Origin: Allopusillimonas soli
GTDB taxonomy: Bacteria > Pseudomonadota > Gammaproteobacteria > Burkholderiales > Burkholderiaceae_B
Reading direction: 5' to 3'
Length of the DNA: 64,000 nt
Assembly (NCBI RefSeq): GCF_004153445.1
Contig: NZ_SDQC01000005.1
Coordinates: 265,124-329,123, forward strand
In this document: piece after piece, positions 27,013-36,652 of the stretch
Layout: every line of letters starts with the position of its first letter
Position numbering within the stretch: the first letter of the stretch is position 1
Notes under the pieces: model-generated
What the model was told of the DNA's origin: nothing
The model's database searches: none
The model's input: the letters and a program-made list of their open reading frames with translations, nothing else
Translations under genes and position numbers: made by a program

Positions 27013-27026
27013 TGAAACCGGTTTCA
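27013..27026. promoter_or_regulatory. LacI-type operator O1 (perfect 14-bp palindrome)
   Basis: TGAAACCGGTTTCA, a perfect palindrome with the central CG of LacI/GalR operators, 40 bases upstream of the GTG start of the transporter operon. The LacI-family gene ends its frame 127 bases away on the upstream side. Likely the binding site for that regulator. Confidence 0.8.
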
Positions 27027-27049
27027 GACTGGCATGAAAAGAAAACGAA

Positions 27050-27055
27050 ATTGTA
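27050..27055 (-). promoter_or_regulatory. Putative -10 of the second transporter operon
   Basis: TACAAT on the minus strand lies between operator O1 and operator O2, so repressor binding to either site would cover the start or the -35 region. The -35 hexamer is not clear. Confidence 0.5.
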
Positions 27056-27079
27056 GCATCGACTTTTTTGCGACAGGCG

Positions 27080-27095
27080 TGAAACCGGGTTTTCC
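27080..27095. promoter_or_regulatory. LacI-type operator O2 (imperfect)
   Basis: TGAAACCGGGTTTTCC repeats the left half TGAAACCGG of O1 exactly and part of the right half. It is 67 bases from O1, on the other side of the putative -10. Confidence 0.6.
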
Positions 27096-27153
27096 CCGAG
27101 CCTGGCCCATCATGCAATGGCTTGTCCGCCGGGGCAGCCATCCGCCTCTATTT

Positions 27154-28191
27154 CTACTGACGGCGTGTTGATCCTCGCGCAGCCAGAAGGCCTGGCAGCA
27201 ACATACGGCGGGCCGGCGTGTCCAGCCCTCCTACACGCTGCAAAAGACACTGCGCGGCCAACTGCCCGATGCGGTCTGTAGGCTGCGCCATGGCGCTGAT
27301 GCCGGGTCCCACAAAAGGCGCCCAGGGCGTATCGTCGATGCCGATGAGACCGATGTCGCGCCCGAGGCGCCATCCGAGCCGGGCGACTGCGGCAACCACC
27401 TGTAGTGTTACCACGGCATTGCCGGAAATCACCGCGGGAGACGCGCCCGCGGCACGCCGGCGCAATGCCTGCAATGCCTGCACCAGCGTTTCCTGATCGT
27501 CGACAGCGCTGTCCAGGCTTTGGCCCGAAACCGCCTGGCCGGGCATTGCATGCTGCACCAGAAAATCCTCGAATGCCCGTGATCGCTCGATGCGCGAACT
27601 GACCGCGCCACGCGGCTCTGTCACAAACAACAATTCACGATAGCCGCGCGCAAGCAGGTGCGAGGCGCTGTCGCCGATGGCCTGCCGGTTGTCGAGCGAC
27701 ACAAAATCCACATCAAGTCCGGGATGCAGCCGGTCCACCAGCACCACAGGTTTGCCTTGCGTCGCTGTTTCAAGCAGGGAGCCCGTGTCGTGGCCCATGG
27801 TGTTCAGGATGTAGCCTTCGACTTTGTACGAAGCAAGCGCCTTCAGGCCGGCACTTTCACGCTCGCGCTCATTGCCCAGGTTGAACAGCATGACCAGGTA
27901 GCCCGCCTTGCGGCACGCCTGCTCCGCGCCCCGCAGCACCGCCACGGAATAAGGATTGGCGATATCGGCCACGACAAGCCCGATGAGGCGGGACCGACCG
28001 CGCTTGAGCGCCTGGGCCATGGGACTGGGCACATAGCCCAGCTCGGCCACGGCGGCCTCCACGCGTGCGGCGATTTCCGGTGAAAGCAACGCGTCGCGAT
28101 GATTCAGGAACCGCGATACGGTGGCCTTGGAGACGCCCGCGTGGCGCGCAACGTCGGCAATGGTATTGCGGCGGCTGGCAGGCTTGCTCAT
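27154..28191 (-). CDS. LacI-family transcriptional regulator (1)
   Basis: 345 residues. Seen: the LacI DNA-binding head TIADVARHAGVSKATVSRFLN at residues 10-30, hinge helix SPMAQALKRGRS, then the periplasmic-binding-like core from IGLVVADIANPYSVAVLRGAE. Its ATG overlaps the stop of the Gfo/Idh/MocA gene (ATGA), so it ends the sugar operon and sits just before the second transporter operon with its matching operators. Gluconate/ketogluconate-responsive LacI proteins (GntR/IdnR type) are the nearest role, but the ligand is not known. Confidence 0.9.
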   Translation of the reverse strand: MSKPASRRNTIADVARHAGVSKATVSRFLNHRDALLSPEIAARVEAAVAELGYVPSPMAQALKRGRSRLIGLVVADIANPYSVAVLRGAEQACRKAGYLVMLFNLGNERERESAGLKALASYKVEGYILNTMGHDTGSLLETATQGKPVVLVDRLHPGLDVDFVSLDNRQAIGDSASHLLARGYRELLFVTEPRGAVSSRIERSRAFEDFLVQHAMPGQAVSGQSLDSAVDDQETLVQALQALRRRAAGASPAVISGNAVVTLQVVAAVARLGWRLGRDIGLIGIDDTPWAPFVGPGISAMAQPTDRIGQLAAQCLLQRVGGLDTPARRMLLPGLLAARGSTRRQ

Positions 28192-29333
28192 GCCAGGCTG
28201 ACCCAGGCACTGTCCGCATGACTGCTATCGAGAACGGCCTGGATGAAGCGATGCCCCATGACGCCGTCGCGAAAATCGGGTAGCAGACCTTCAGGCGTGC
28301 TGCCGCGCCCGCCTGCCTGAATGCGGTCCGCCGCGTCGCGGTACAGCTGCGCAAACGCTTCTATATAGCCCTCCGGGTGTCCGGCGGGAATGCGCGTGGC
28401 ATGCAGGGCATCCTGGCCTTGCACGCGTCCGCGCGTAAGCCGCTGCGCGGCGCCGCCCTGGGGCGTCAGCCAAAGCTCATTGGGATTTTCCTGTTCGAAT
28501 CGCAACTGCGCATGCGTGCCATAGATGCGCAGCGTCAGGGCATTCTCGCAGCCTGTGGCGACCTGGCTGGCCCATAGCGTGCCGCGCGCGCCATTGGCAT
28601 AGCGCAGCATGACTTGCACGTGATCATCCAGTACCCGGCCGTGCCCGAATGTGCTGAGCTCCGCAGCCAAATGACTGGGCTCCACACCACTGACATAAGC
28701 CGCCAACTGGTAGGCATGCACGCCCACATCACCCAATGTGCCCGCTGGCCCTGCCATGGCCGGATCTTCCCGCCAGGCGCCTTCGCCCGTGATGGCCGGC
28801 CCGCCCGCCCACCAGTCTTGAGCGTATTCGACCTGAAGCAACCGCAGTTCGCCTATTGCGCCCTGCCTCACAAGCTCGCGCGCATGCCGGACCATGGGAT
28901 AGCCCGTATAGGTGTGCGTGAGCACGCAGACCAATCCACTGCGGGCTGCCTGCGCCTGGAGCATTTCGGCCTGAGCCAGCGATATGGCCAGCGGCTTGTC
29001 GCAAATGACGTGTATTCCCTGCGCCAGAAAAGCGCTGGCCACCGGGGCATGCAGGTGATTGGGCGTGACGATGGAAACGACATCGATGCCGCCCTGCCCC
29101 GCGCGCCGTAATGCGCCTTCGCATTCGGCCATCTCCTGCCAATGCAAGTAGCTGCGTTCCGATGCAATACCCGCCTCTGCGGCGCTGGCGGCACTTTTTT
29201 CCGGACGGCTGGACAGCGCACCGGCAAGCAGCTCGTAGCGATCATCCAGGCGGGCAGCCATGCGATGCACCGCGCCGATGAATGCCCCCTGGCCGCCGCC
29301 AACCATGCCCCATTTCAGTTTCTTGCCCATCAT
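28188..29333 (-). CDS. Gfo/Idh/MocA-family sugar dehydrogenase
   Basis: 381 residues. Seen: an N-terminal NAD(P)-binding Rossmann domain (WGMVGGGQGAFIGAVHR), the family EKP motif as CDKPLA near residue 125, and a C-terminal domain with GDVGVHAYQLAAY where D and H are the likely catalytic pair. Such enzymes oxidise a sugar or inositol hydroxyl, often at C3. Its neighbour is a TIM-barrel epimerase and the two probably act in sequence on the imported sugar. The start could be the first or second Met of MMGKK. Confidence 0.88.
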   Translation of the reverse strand: MMGKKLKWGMVGGGQGAFIGAVHRMAARLDDRYELLAGALSSRPEKSAASAAEAGIASERSYLHWQEMAECEGALRRAGQGGIDVVSIVTPNHLHAPVASAFLAQGIHVICDKPLAISLAQAEMLQAQAARSGLVCVLTHTYTGYPMVRHARELVRQGAIGELRLLQVEYAQDWWAGGPAITGEGAWREDPAMAGPAGTLGDVGVHAYQLAAYVSGVEPSHLAAELSTFGHGRVLDDHVQVMLRYANGARGTLWASQVATGCENALTLRIYGTHAQLRFEQENPNELWLTPQGGAAQRLTRGRVQGQDALHATRIPAGHPEGYIEAFAQLYRDAADRIQAGGRGSTPEGLLPDFRDGVMGHRFIQAVLDSSHADSAWVSLA

Positions 29334-29344
29334 CTTTCCCGCAT

Positions 29345-30403
29345 TCAGGCATCCAGTCCCAGCATGGCCCGCCGTTGGTCCGCCGAAACGCCGCTGTCGA
29401 CAAAATCGTCAAAAGCGCGTTCCGCTACACGAATAAGATGATCGCGAATGAAGGACGCGCCCTCCGCAGCGCCCTGCTCCGGATGCTTGAGACAGCACTC
29501 CCACTCCAGGACCGCCCATCCGTCAAAATCGTACTGCGCCATACGTGAAAAAATGCCGGTGAAATCCACCTGGCCGTCGCCAAGAGAGCGAAAGCGACCC
29601 GCGCGCCCGAGCCAGGAAGCGTATCCCCCATAGACGCCCTGCCGGCCCGTGGGATTGAACTCCGCGTCCTTCACATGAAAGCATTTCACGCGTTCGTGAT
29701 AAATGTCCAGGAAGGCCAGGTAGTCCAGTTGCTGCAGGAGGAAATGACTTGGATCATACAGAATATTGGCCCGCTCATGACCGCCGACGCCTTCCAGGAA
29801 ACGCTCGAAGCTGATGCCGTCATGCAGATCCTCTCCCGGATGCAGCTCAAAACCGATGTCGACCCCCGCGTCGTCAAATGCGTCGAGTACCGGTCGCCAA
29901 CGCCGCGCCAGCTCGTCAAAAGCATCCTCGACAAGCCCGGCGGGCCGCTGTGGCCATGGATAGAGATAGGGCCACGCCAACGCGCCTGAAAATGTGGCAT
30001 GCGCGCGCAATTCCAGTCTGCGCGACGCCTGGGCGGCCAGCAGCAATTGCTGGTGTGCCCAGGCTTGCCGCGCCTTGGGCTTGCCGCGCACCGCCGCAGC
30101 GGCGAACCCGTCGAACAGCGTATCGTAGGCGGGATGCACCGCAAGCAGCTGCCCTTGCAAATGCGTGGACAGCTCGGTAATGGCCACGCCGGCGTCGGCC
30201 AGCATGCCCCGTACATCGTCGCAGTATGACTGGCTATTGGCTGCCTGCTCCAAATCGAACAGCGCCGGATCATTGGTGGGTATCTGCACCCCTTTGTAGC
30301 CCAGGCCGGCCGCCCATGCGGCCAGGCCCTTCAAGCTGTCAAAGGGGGCCTTTTTCCCAGCAAACTGTGCCAGGAAAATAGCCGGACCTTTGATGGTTTT
30401 CAT
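29345..30403 (-). CDS. Xylose isomerase-like TIM-barrel protein (sugar epimerase/isomerase)
   Basis: 352 residues of the AP_endonuc_2/xylose-isomerase-like superfamily. Seen: LAAWAAGLGYKGVQIPT, GVAITELSTHLQGQL, the metal-binding region FELHPGEDLHDGISFERFL with E and H near residues 183-185, NILYDPSHFLLQQ, and KCFHVKDAEFNPTG. These carry Glu, Asp, His and Glu metal ligands. GGAG precedes the ATG. It sits 12 bases after the binding-protein gene and 11 bases before the Gfo/Idh/MocA gene. YcjR-like 3-keto-sugar epimerase is a reasonable guess. Confidence 0.82.
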   Translation of the reverse strand: MKTIKGPAIFLAQFAGKKAPFDSLKGLAAWAAGLGYKGVQIPTNDPALFDLEQAANSQSYCDDVRGMLADAGVAITELSTHLQGQLLAVHPAYDTLFDGFAAAAVRGKPKARQAWAHQQLLLAAQASRRLELRAHATFSGALAWPYLYPWPQRPAGLVEDAFDELARRWRPVLDAFDDAGVDIGFELHPGEDLHDGISFERFLEGVGGHERANILYDPSHFLLQQLDYLAFLDIYHERVKCFHVKDAEFNPTGRQGVYGGYASWLGRAGRFRSLGDGQVDFTGIFSRMAQYDFDGWAVLEWECCLKHPEQGAAEGASFIRDHLIRVAERAFDDFVDSGVSADQRRAMLGLDA

Positions 30404-30415
30404 GCACGACTCCGT

Positions 30416-31384
30416 TCAGAATGGCGAATCAGGAAAGTAGAAGTCCTTCGCATTTTCCTTGGTGATCAGGACCGAAGGAATGATGGTCTTGGCGGGCAGG
30501 GCTTCGCCCTTCAGGCGCGCCTCGGCAGTCAGCTTGATTGCGTCGTAAATGAACTTCGGCGAATAGGAAACATCAGCCTTGATGAGCGGATTGCTGTCGT
30601 CCAGTATGGTCTTGACCATGCCCTTGGCACCCGCGCCGCCAAACACGATCTTGATGTCCTTGCGATCCGCCTGGCGTATCGCCTTGAGCACGCCAACAGC
30701 CATATCATCATCAGCCGCCCAGACTGCATCAATGTGCTTGAAACGCGTCAGGTAATCCTGCATGACCTTGAAGGCGTCGTCGCGATTCCAGTTGCCGTAG
30801 CGCGCATCCAGTATCTTGATGTCCGGATGCTTGTCGGTCACCGCCTTGAAGGCGTCCATGCGCTCATTGTCAAGCGTGGTGGGAATGCCTCGCAGCACAA
30901 CGACATCGCCCTTGCCGTTCAGTTGCTCCACCAGATACTCGGCGGCCAGCCTGCCGAACGCCGTGTTGTCGCCCGACACATAGGCATCCTGGGCGCTGGT
31001 GTCCGTCAGGCCGCGGTCGACCACGGTAATGTACACACCCTTTTTCTTAAGCTGCATGACCGGTTGGGTCAGCGAAGCCGACTCAAAGGGCATGATGACC
31101 AGCGCGTTGATCTTGTTCACCGTGAGCAGATCCTGCAGCTGATTGGCCTGCTGCGGCGCACCGCTGGATGTCTTCACAATGACCTTCAGCTCGGGATGCG
31201 CTTTCTCCAACTCTTTCTTGGCCTGTTCCGACCACCACACCACGCCGGCTGTAAAGCTGTGCGTGGCGGCGGGGATGGACACACCCAGCGTGACCGGCTC
31301 GGCGGCCGGTGCCGCGGTGCTCCACATGCCCAGCATGGCGATGGCGCCCAGGCCGGCTGCAATACTGCGTAGCGATCGTTTCAT
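30416..31384 (-). CDS. Sugar ABC transporter periplasmic binding protein (ribose/galactose class)
   Basis: 322 residues. Seen: a signal peptide (hydrophobic core, APAAE cleavage), [29 protein letters not shown] and the pentose/galactose class core with [35 protein letters not shown] and [22 protein letters not shown] lies five bases before the ATG at 31384, which decides the start over a long upstream extension. It delivers the sugar to the RbsC-like permease encoded next to it. The exact sugar is not known. Confidence 0.92.
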   Translation of the reverse strand: MKRSLRSIAAGLGAIAMLGMWSTAAPAAEPVTLGVSIPAATHSFTAGVVWWSEQAKKELEKAHPELKVIVKTSSGAPQQANQLQDLLTVNKINALVIMPFESASLTQPVMQLKKKGVYITVVDRGLTDTSAQDAYVSGDNTAFGRLAAEYLVEQLNGKGDVVVLRGIPTTLDNERMDAFKAVTDKHPDIKILDARYGNWNRDDAFKVMQDYLTRFKHIDAVWAADDDMAVGVLKAIRQADRKDIKIVFGGAGAKGMVKTILDDSNPLIKADVSYSPKFIYDAIKLTAEARLKGEALPAKTIIPSVLITKENAKDFYFPDSPF

Positions 31385-31455
31385 TGTTACCTCCAGGTTT
31401 GGCTTTTTTAGGAAGAAAACCGGATACGCGGCCAGAAGGCGTGACCCGGAATAGC

Positions 31456-32529
31456 TCAGGTTCGGCGCCGTTGCAGGAACGCCACGATGATAATGACGAA
31501 CCCCTGCACCGCCGCGTTCAGATAAACGCTGATGATGCTGGTGAGATTCAGGATATTGCCGATCACGGACAACAGGATGGCGCCCACAACCGTGCCCGTC
31601 ATGGTTCCCGACCCGCCCTTTAGCGCCGTGCCGCCCACAATGACCGCGGCAATCGCCTCCAATTCCCATAGCAGCCCGGTGGTGGGCGTTGCCGATCCCA
31701 GACGCGGCACATACAGCACGGTGGCAATACCCACGCAAATGCCCAGCAGAACATAGGTAAGCGTCTTGGTCAGGTCCACGTTCACCGCGGCATAGCGGGC
31801 CACCTGTTCATTCGAGCCTATGGCTTGCACATAGCGCCCGAAGGCGCTGCGGTTCAACAGCAGGCCGCCCAGCAGCGCGATGGCCAGAAACACCCATACG
31901 GGGACAGGCACGCCGAGCAGGCTTGCGTAATACACAGGGCTGTATGCATCCGACAGATTCATGTCCAGCGTGATCGCGCCACCGTCGGACAGATAGGTCA
32001 GATAGGCGCGAAAGATGCCCAACGTGCCCAGGGTGACAATAAAGGGTTCAATGCGCCCCCGGGTAATGAGCAGCCCGTGCGCGAGGCCCAGCACACCCCC
32101 CAGCAGCAATGCGAAGGCCATGCCTATGGCAATTACCAGTGCCGGGGATGCAACGGCCCCCGTGAGCCCATTCATCACCAGAATCATGCTGCCGGCAATC
32201 AGTGCCGCCATCGAGCCGACAGAAAGATCGATGCCACCGGAAATGATCACAAAGCACATGCCTACGGAAATAATCCCGATGAACGATGTGCGTGTCAGCA
32301 CATTCATGATGTTGTCGACATCGGCAAAACTGCTGTTAAGCAGCGTACCCGCAACGCACAGCAACACGAGGCCGGCGATGGGACCCAGACCGTGCAGGCG
32401 CCCGCCCCAGCCCGATCCGGAAAGCCGCGGCAGGCTGCCGCGCTCGTTCGCCGCCGCGGCGGTCTCTGACTTGGAGGGCGCTGCCGGGCCGCGTCCGCCC
32501 TCAGCTGGATTGGTGTGTTCCGGTTGCAT
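31456..32529 (-). CDS. Sugar ABC transporter permease (RbsC-like)
   Basis: 357 residues with about ten membrane helices. Seen: an N-terminal hydrophilic tail of 45 residues, then [40 protein letters not shown] (the diagnostic RbsC motif), [22 protein letters not shown], and the C-terminal [22 protein letters not shown]. The ATG at 32529 is preceded by AAGGAG and overlaps the ATPase gene by 29 bases. Confidence 0.93.
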   Translation of the reverse strand: MQPEHTNPAEGGRGPAAPSKSETAAAANERGSLPRLSGSGWGGRLHGLGPIAGLVLLCVAGTLLNSSFADVDNIMNVLTRTSFIGIISVGMCFVIISGGIDLSVGSMAALIAGSMILVMNGLTGAVASPALVIAIGMAFALLLGGVLGLAHGLLITRGRIEPFIVTLGTLGIFRAYLTYLSDGGAITLDMNLSDAYSPVYYASLLGVPVPVWVFLAIALLGGLLLNRSAFGRYVQAIGSNEQVARYAAVNVDLTKTLTYVLLGICVGIATVLYVPRLGSATPTTGLLWELEAIAAVIVGGTALKGGSGTMTGTVVGAILLSVIGNILNLTSIISVYLNAAVQGFVIIIVAFLQRRRT

Positions 32530-33997
32530 GCGCAATCAGCTCCTTCTCGTTCAGTTGCTCCGCATCCAGCATGGCCGTGAGATATCCCGTGCGCATCACC
32601 GCTACCCTATGGCATAGCCCGATGAGCTCGACCAGCTCGGACGAAATCACAATGACTGCCAAGCCTTGCCTGGCCAGGTCATGAATGAGGAAGTAGATGT
32701 CGCGTTTGGCGCCTATGTCCACGCCACGTGTCGGCTCGTCCAGAACGACAATGCCGGGGCCGGGATGCAGTACCTTGGCCAATGCCAGTTTCTGCTGGTT
32801 GCCGCCCGACAATGAAGAGGCGAGCGCCTCCGGGTCTCGCGCGCGTATGCCGAACGCCTGAATGGCCTGCTCCATGGCGCGCCGCTCCGCAGCCGCGTCC
32901 AGGAGCGGATGCGTGTAGCGCTGAAGCGCCATTAGCGTAAGATTCTGCCGCATCCCGAAGGACAGAACAATGCCCTTGCCCTTGCGGTCCTCGCTCAGGT
33001 AGGTCAGCCCCTGGCGTGCCGCATCGCGCGGATTGCGAATCTGCGTTTCGCGCCCGCCTATGCGTATGCGTCCCGACGTGCGGCGCCGCAAGCCAAGCAA
33101 GCCTTCGAACAATTCAGTGCGGCCGGCGCCTACCAGGCCAGCAAAGCCCAATATCTCGCCCGGCCTGACCGAAAAACCGACATCATGCGCCCATCCCGGC
33201 ACCTCGATTCCCTGGACCTCCAGCGCAAACTCCGCGTTTTCCGGAGCGTGAGCCTTGGATGGAAACAGGTCCTCGAGTTCGCGCCCGACCATCAGGTTGG
33301 CCATCTCCCGGCGTGAGACGGAGGCGGTGGGCCGGCTTGTGACGTAGGCGCCATCGCGCATGACGACAATGTCGTCGGTGATGCGCGCCACCTCGTCCAG
33401 CTTGTGCGATATATAGATGACGCTGCAACCCCGGCCCCGCATCTGGCTGATGAGGCCGAACAACCGGTCAGTCTCGGTGGGGGTGAGCGTTGCCGTCGGC
33501 TCATCCATGATGAGCAATCGCGCATCCCGGGCCAGTGCCTTGGCAATTTCCACCAGCTGCTTTTCAGCCACGATCAGTTGGCTGACGCGGGCATCCGGAT
33601 CCACGTTCAGCCCGACACGCTTGAGCAGTGCAGCAGTTTCCGTGCGCATGCGCGCCGCGTCCAGGAATAGACCGCGCCGGTGCTCGCGGCCAAGAAAAAT
33701 ATTCTCGGCGATGGTGAGATCCTCGGCCAGGTTGATTTCCTGGTGGATAAGTACGATGCCCAGCATCTCCGCCTCACGTGGCGATGCGAAATCGCACGGC
33801 TTGCCGTCCACCCACACTCGCCCTTGCGTCGGACGCTCATAGCCACCGAGAATTTTCATCAGCGTGGACTTGCCGGCGCCGTTTTCCCCGAGCAGGCCGT
33901 GTACTTTGCCTGGCGGTAAAGAGAAGCTCACGTCGCGCAGCACGCGCACAGGGCCGAAATCCTTGCTGACCGATTCGAATGCTATCGTCAGACTCAT
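32501..33997 (-). CDS. Sugar ABC transporter ATP-binding protein (RbsA-like, two ATPase domains)
   Basis: 498 residues. Seen: first domain Walker [10 protein letters not shown], signature with [18 protein letters not shown], Walker [14 protein letters not shown]; second domain with a degenerate Walker [10 protein letters not shown], signature LSGGNQQK, Walker [17 protein letters not shown]. This is the standard tandem layout of sugar importers. The ATG at 33997 shares one base with the stop of the LacI gene before it. Confidence 0.94.
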   Translation of the reverse strand: MSLTIAFESVSKDFGPVRVLRDVSFSLPPGKVHGLLGENGAGKSTLMKILGGYERPTQGRVWVDGKPCDFASPREAEMLGIVLIHQEINLAEDLTIAENIFLGREHRRGLFLDAARMRTETAALLKRVGLNVDPDARVSQLIVAEKQLVEIAKALARDARLLIMDEPTATLTPTETDRLFGLISQMRGRGCSVIYISHKLDEVARITDDIVVMRDGAYVTSRPTASVSRREMANLMVGRELEDLFPSKAHAPENAEFALEVQGIEVPGWAHDVGFSVRPGEILGFAGLVGAGRTELFEGLLGLRRRTSGRIRIGGRETQIRNPRDAARQGLTYLSEDRKGKGIVLSFGMRQNLTLMALQRYTHPLLDAAAERRAMEQAIQAFGIRARDPEALASSLSGGNQQKLALAKVLHPGPGIVVLDEPTRGVDIGAKRDIYFLIHDLARQGLAVIVISSELVELIGLCHRVAVMRTGYLTAMLDAEQLNEKELIAHATGTHQSS

Positions 33998-34983
33998 CAA
34001 GCGCTCTCCCGAAGTACCAGGCTGTGCGGCAGAATGATGCCTTCCGCGCCGGATTTCTGTGTATCCAGCCTGCGCAGCAACAAGGCGGCGGCATGCCTGC
34101 CGAGATCGCGCATGGGCTGCGCCACCGTCGTCAACGACGGACAGGTCTGGCGCGCAAGATCAATATCATCGAACCCCATGACCGCCATGTCGCCGGGAAC
34201 GCTCAGCCCACTGTCGTGCAGACCGCGCATCACGCCCAGCGCCAGTGTGTCGGACACCGCGAAAATGGCGGTAGGCGGATCAGTCAACGCCAATAGACCC
34301 GCAACCGCGCTGCGGCCGGCCGCGAAATCCAGCCCCTCGGCGCGAACCAGATATTCATCCTCGACCTCGATGCCCGCGGCGGCCAGCGCATCCATGTATC
34401 CCTGCAGCCGCTCGCGCGCATACATATAGCGGGTATCGGAATTGACGAAGGCGATCCGGCAATGGCCCTTGTCCAGCAGATATGCTGCCGCCTCGCGCGC
34501 TGCCGCGCGGTTGTCGATGCCCGCATAGGGAATGCCGGCGCCACGATCGAATTCGCAGCAAGCCACCCAGGGAAAATGCAGCGCCTCGGCCTGCCGCGCC
34601 TGCTGCACGGTATCCGGATCCAGGCAGATCGCCCCGTCGGCCCGGCGCGTGTGCAGCAGATCGAGATAGCGCCGTTCCCGGAACGGATCGCCATTGGTCT
34701 CGCACAGCAACAGCGCATAGCTGCGCGCCTGCACAGCCTCGTCTATGCCCTGCACGATCTGCGCATAAAAAGGATTGCCAATATCGGGCACCATCACCAG
34801 CAGCAAACGGCTTTCATCGGTGCGTAGGCTGCGAGCGAGTTGATTGACGCGATAGCCAAGTGCGTGGATGGACGCCGTGACCCGTGCTCGCGTGGACTCG
34901 CGCACGGCTTGGCTCGCGTTGAGCACGCGCGATACCGTGGCCACCGATACGCCGGCGTGCGCCGCCACCTGGGAAATGGACAC
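33997..34983 (-). CDS. LacI-family transcriptional regulator (2)
   Basis: 328 residues from a GTG with GGGGAAGG four bases upstream. Seen: SISQVAAHAGVSVATVSRVLN (DNA-binding head at residues 2-22), the hinge NQLARSLRTDESR, and the ligand core from LLVMVPDIGNPFYAQIVQG. The open frame continues 37 codons upstream but that stretch contains a 20-bp palindromic operator, so the GTG start is preferred. It heads the sugar ABC operon and is probably autoregulated; zwf-pgl-glk diverge from the same operator region. Confidence 0.87.
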   Translation of the reverse strand: MSISQVAAHAGVSVATVSRVLNASQAVRESTRARVTASIHALGYRVNQLARSLRTDESRLLLVMVPDIGNPFYAQIVQGIDEAVQARSYALLLCETNGDPFRERRYLDLLHTRRADGAICLDPDTVQQARQAEALHFPWVACCEFDRGAGIPYAGIDNRAAAREAAAYLLDKGHCRIAFVNSDTRYMYARERLQGYMDALAAAGIEVEDEYLVRAEGLDFAAGRSAVAGLLALTDPPTAIFAVSDTLALGVMRGLHDSGLSVPGDMAVMGFDDIDLARQTCPSLTTVAQPMRDLGRHAAALLLRRLDTQKSGAEGIILPHSLVLRESA

Positions 34984-35048
34984 TTTGCCTTCCCCTGCGG
35001 CGTCCCCGTCGAGCTGATGATGCTTGGCGCCCACTGCTTGTTCCACAT

Positions 35049-35068
35049 TAATGTAATCGATTACATTA
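35049..35068. promoter_or_regulatory. 20-bp perfect palindrome, LacI-type operator between LacI(2) and zwf
   Basis: TAATGTAATCGATTACATTA, a perfect inverted repeat with a central CG. It lies 65 bases before the LacI start and 120 bases before the zwf start, in the divergent control region. It is the obvious site for the LacI(2) protein. Confidence 0.85.
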
Positions 35069-35123
35069 TCCTGGGCGGCGCTGCCTTTTCCCATGCGGGC
35101 TTACCCTAAAGCCGTCCCGTCAT

Positions 35124-35129
35124 TACAAT
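35124..35129 (+). promoter_or_regulatory. Putative -10 of zwf-pgl-glk
   Basis: TACAAT 59 bases before zwf and 55 bases after the palindrome. The -35 would be TTACCC at 35101-35106 with 17-bp spacing, a weak match. Confidence 0.4.
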
Positions 35130-35188
35130 GGGGTAACAATGGCGCCGCCAGGCTGATTCAGGCGCGCCGCGCGTAATGAAGGAAGTTC

Positions 35189-36649
35189 ATGGCAACGACT
35201 CCAGCCTTCGATATCGTCTTTTTCGGTGGCACCGGCGACTTGGCCTTGCGCAAGCTGTTGCCGTCGCTCTACCACGCCCACAAGGATGGTGTCCTGCATC
35301 CCGATGGACGCATCCACGCCCTGGGTCGCAAGGCACTGGGGCAGGACGGCTACCTGGCGCTCCTTGAAGAGCGCGTGCGCCCGCGACTGGGCGAGCACGC
35401 CGACGAGCCGATGTGGAAAACCTTTCTGGCGCGCGTGCATTTCCATGTTCTCGACGCTCAGCAGCCCCAGCATTACGCCACACTGGCCAATGTGCTGGGA
35501 CCTCCGTCGGACCGTGTCGTCGTGTGCTATCTGGCCACGGCGCCATCACTGTTCATCCCAATCTGCGAGCATCTCGCGGCGGCTGGTTTGAATCACTCCA
35601 ACGTGCGGGTGGTGCTCGAGAAACCCCTGGGACACGACCTCCCCTCCTCCAACGCTATCAACGAAGCGGTGGGCCAGTGCTTCACCGAGAATCAGATCTA
35701 CCGCATCGATCATTACCTGGGCAAGGAGTCGGTGCAGAATCTGCTTGCCGTGCGCTTTGGCAACACGCTGTTCGAGCCGCTGTGGCGGCGCGAGTGGATA
35801 GACAACGTCCAGATCACCATCGCCGAGGAGCTGGGCGTCGAAGAGCGCGGCGATTTCTACGACCGCACCGGCGCACTGCGCGACATGCTGCAAAGTCATC
35901 TGCTGCAATTGCTGTGCATGGTGGCCATGGAACCGCCAGCGAGCCTCACCGAAGACGCTGTGCGCGACGAAAAGCTCAAGGTGCTTCGATCGCTCAAGCC
36001 ATTCACACCCGAAGACGTGCTCACCAAGGCTGTGCGCGGACAATACCGCAGCGGCGCCATCAACGGCAGGCCTGTGCCGGCGTATCGGGACGAGCCCCAT
36101 GTCGACCCGGCCAGCAATACGGAGACCTTCGTAGCGCTGCAGGCCGAAGTATCGAACTGGCGCTGGTCGGGCGTGCCGTTCTTTCTACGCACCGGCAAGC
36201 GCATGCAGGAACGCGTTGCGGAAATCGTCATCAACTTCCGCCGCGTCCCGCACACGCTGTTTCCCATGCCCATAGGCCTGCAGTCGGGCAACAGGCTCGT
36301 CATCCGGCTGCAGCCCAAAGAGGGCGTGCGCCTGTATTTCCTTGCCAAGCAGCCAGGCGATGCGATGAGCCTGCAGTCCACGTATCTGGATCTGGACTTC
36401 CATGCGATGTTCAAGGCGCGCTGGTCCGATGCGTACGAGCGCCTGCTCCTGGATGTGATACGCGGGCGGCTTGCGCTCTTCATGCGACGCGATGAGCAGG
36501 CCCAGGCATGGTCCTGGGTCGAACCCATTCTTGACTGCTGGAGCAGGCACGCCATTGCGCCCAAGATGTATACCGCAGGCAGTTGGGGGCCCGCTGCATC
36601 CAGCGGCCTGCTTTCGCGAGCGGGCGTAGCCTGGCACGAGGAGGCCTGA
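35189..36649 (+). CDS. zwf: Glucose-6-phosphate 1-dehydrogenase
   Basis: 486 residues, normal length. It oxidises glucose 6-phosphate to 6-phosphogluconolactone with NADP+ or NAD+. Seen: the coenzyme site FGGTGDLALRKL at residues 10-21, the catalytic signature RIDHYLGKE near residue 172, EKPLGHDL, and NVQITIAEELGVEERGDFYD. First gene of the zwf-pgl-glk operon; pgl starts three bases after its stop. Divergent from the sugar ABC operon and its LacI regulator. Confidence 0.97.
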   Translation: MATTPAFDIVFFGGTGDLALRKLLPSLYHAHKDGVLHPDGRIHALGRKALGQDGYLALLEERVRPRLGEHADEPMWKTFLARVHFHVLDAQQPQHYATLANVLGPPSDRVVVCYLATAPSLFIPICEHLAAAGLNHSNVRVVLEKPLGHDLPSSNAINEAVGQCFTENQIYRIDHYLGKESVQNLLAVRFGNTLFEPLWRREWIDNVQITIAEELGVEERGDFYDRTGALRDMLQSHLLQLLCMVAMEPPASLTEDAVRDEKLKVLRSLKPFTPEDVLTKAVRGQYRSGAINGRPVPAYRDEPHVDPASNTETFVALQAEVSNWRWSGVPFFLRTGKRMQERVAEIVINFRRVPHTLFPMPIGLQSGNRLVIRLQPKEGVRLYFLAKQPGDAMSLQSTYLDLDFHAMFKARWSDAYERLLLDVIRGRLALFMRRDEQAQAWSWVEPILDCWSRHAIAPKMYTAGSWGPAASSGLLSRAGVAWHEEA

Positions 36650-36652
36650 ATC

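Noticed and set aside
35049..35094. N-terminal extension of LacI(2) covering the palindrome
   Set aside because: The extended frame would encode the operator and has no ribosome-binding site; a GTG with GGGGAAGG lies downstream at 34983.
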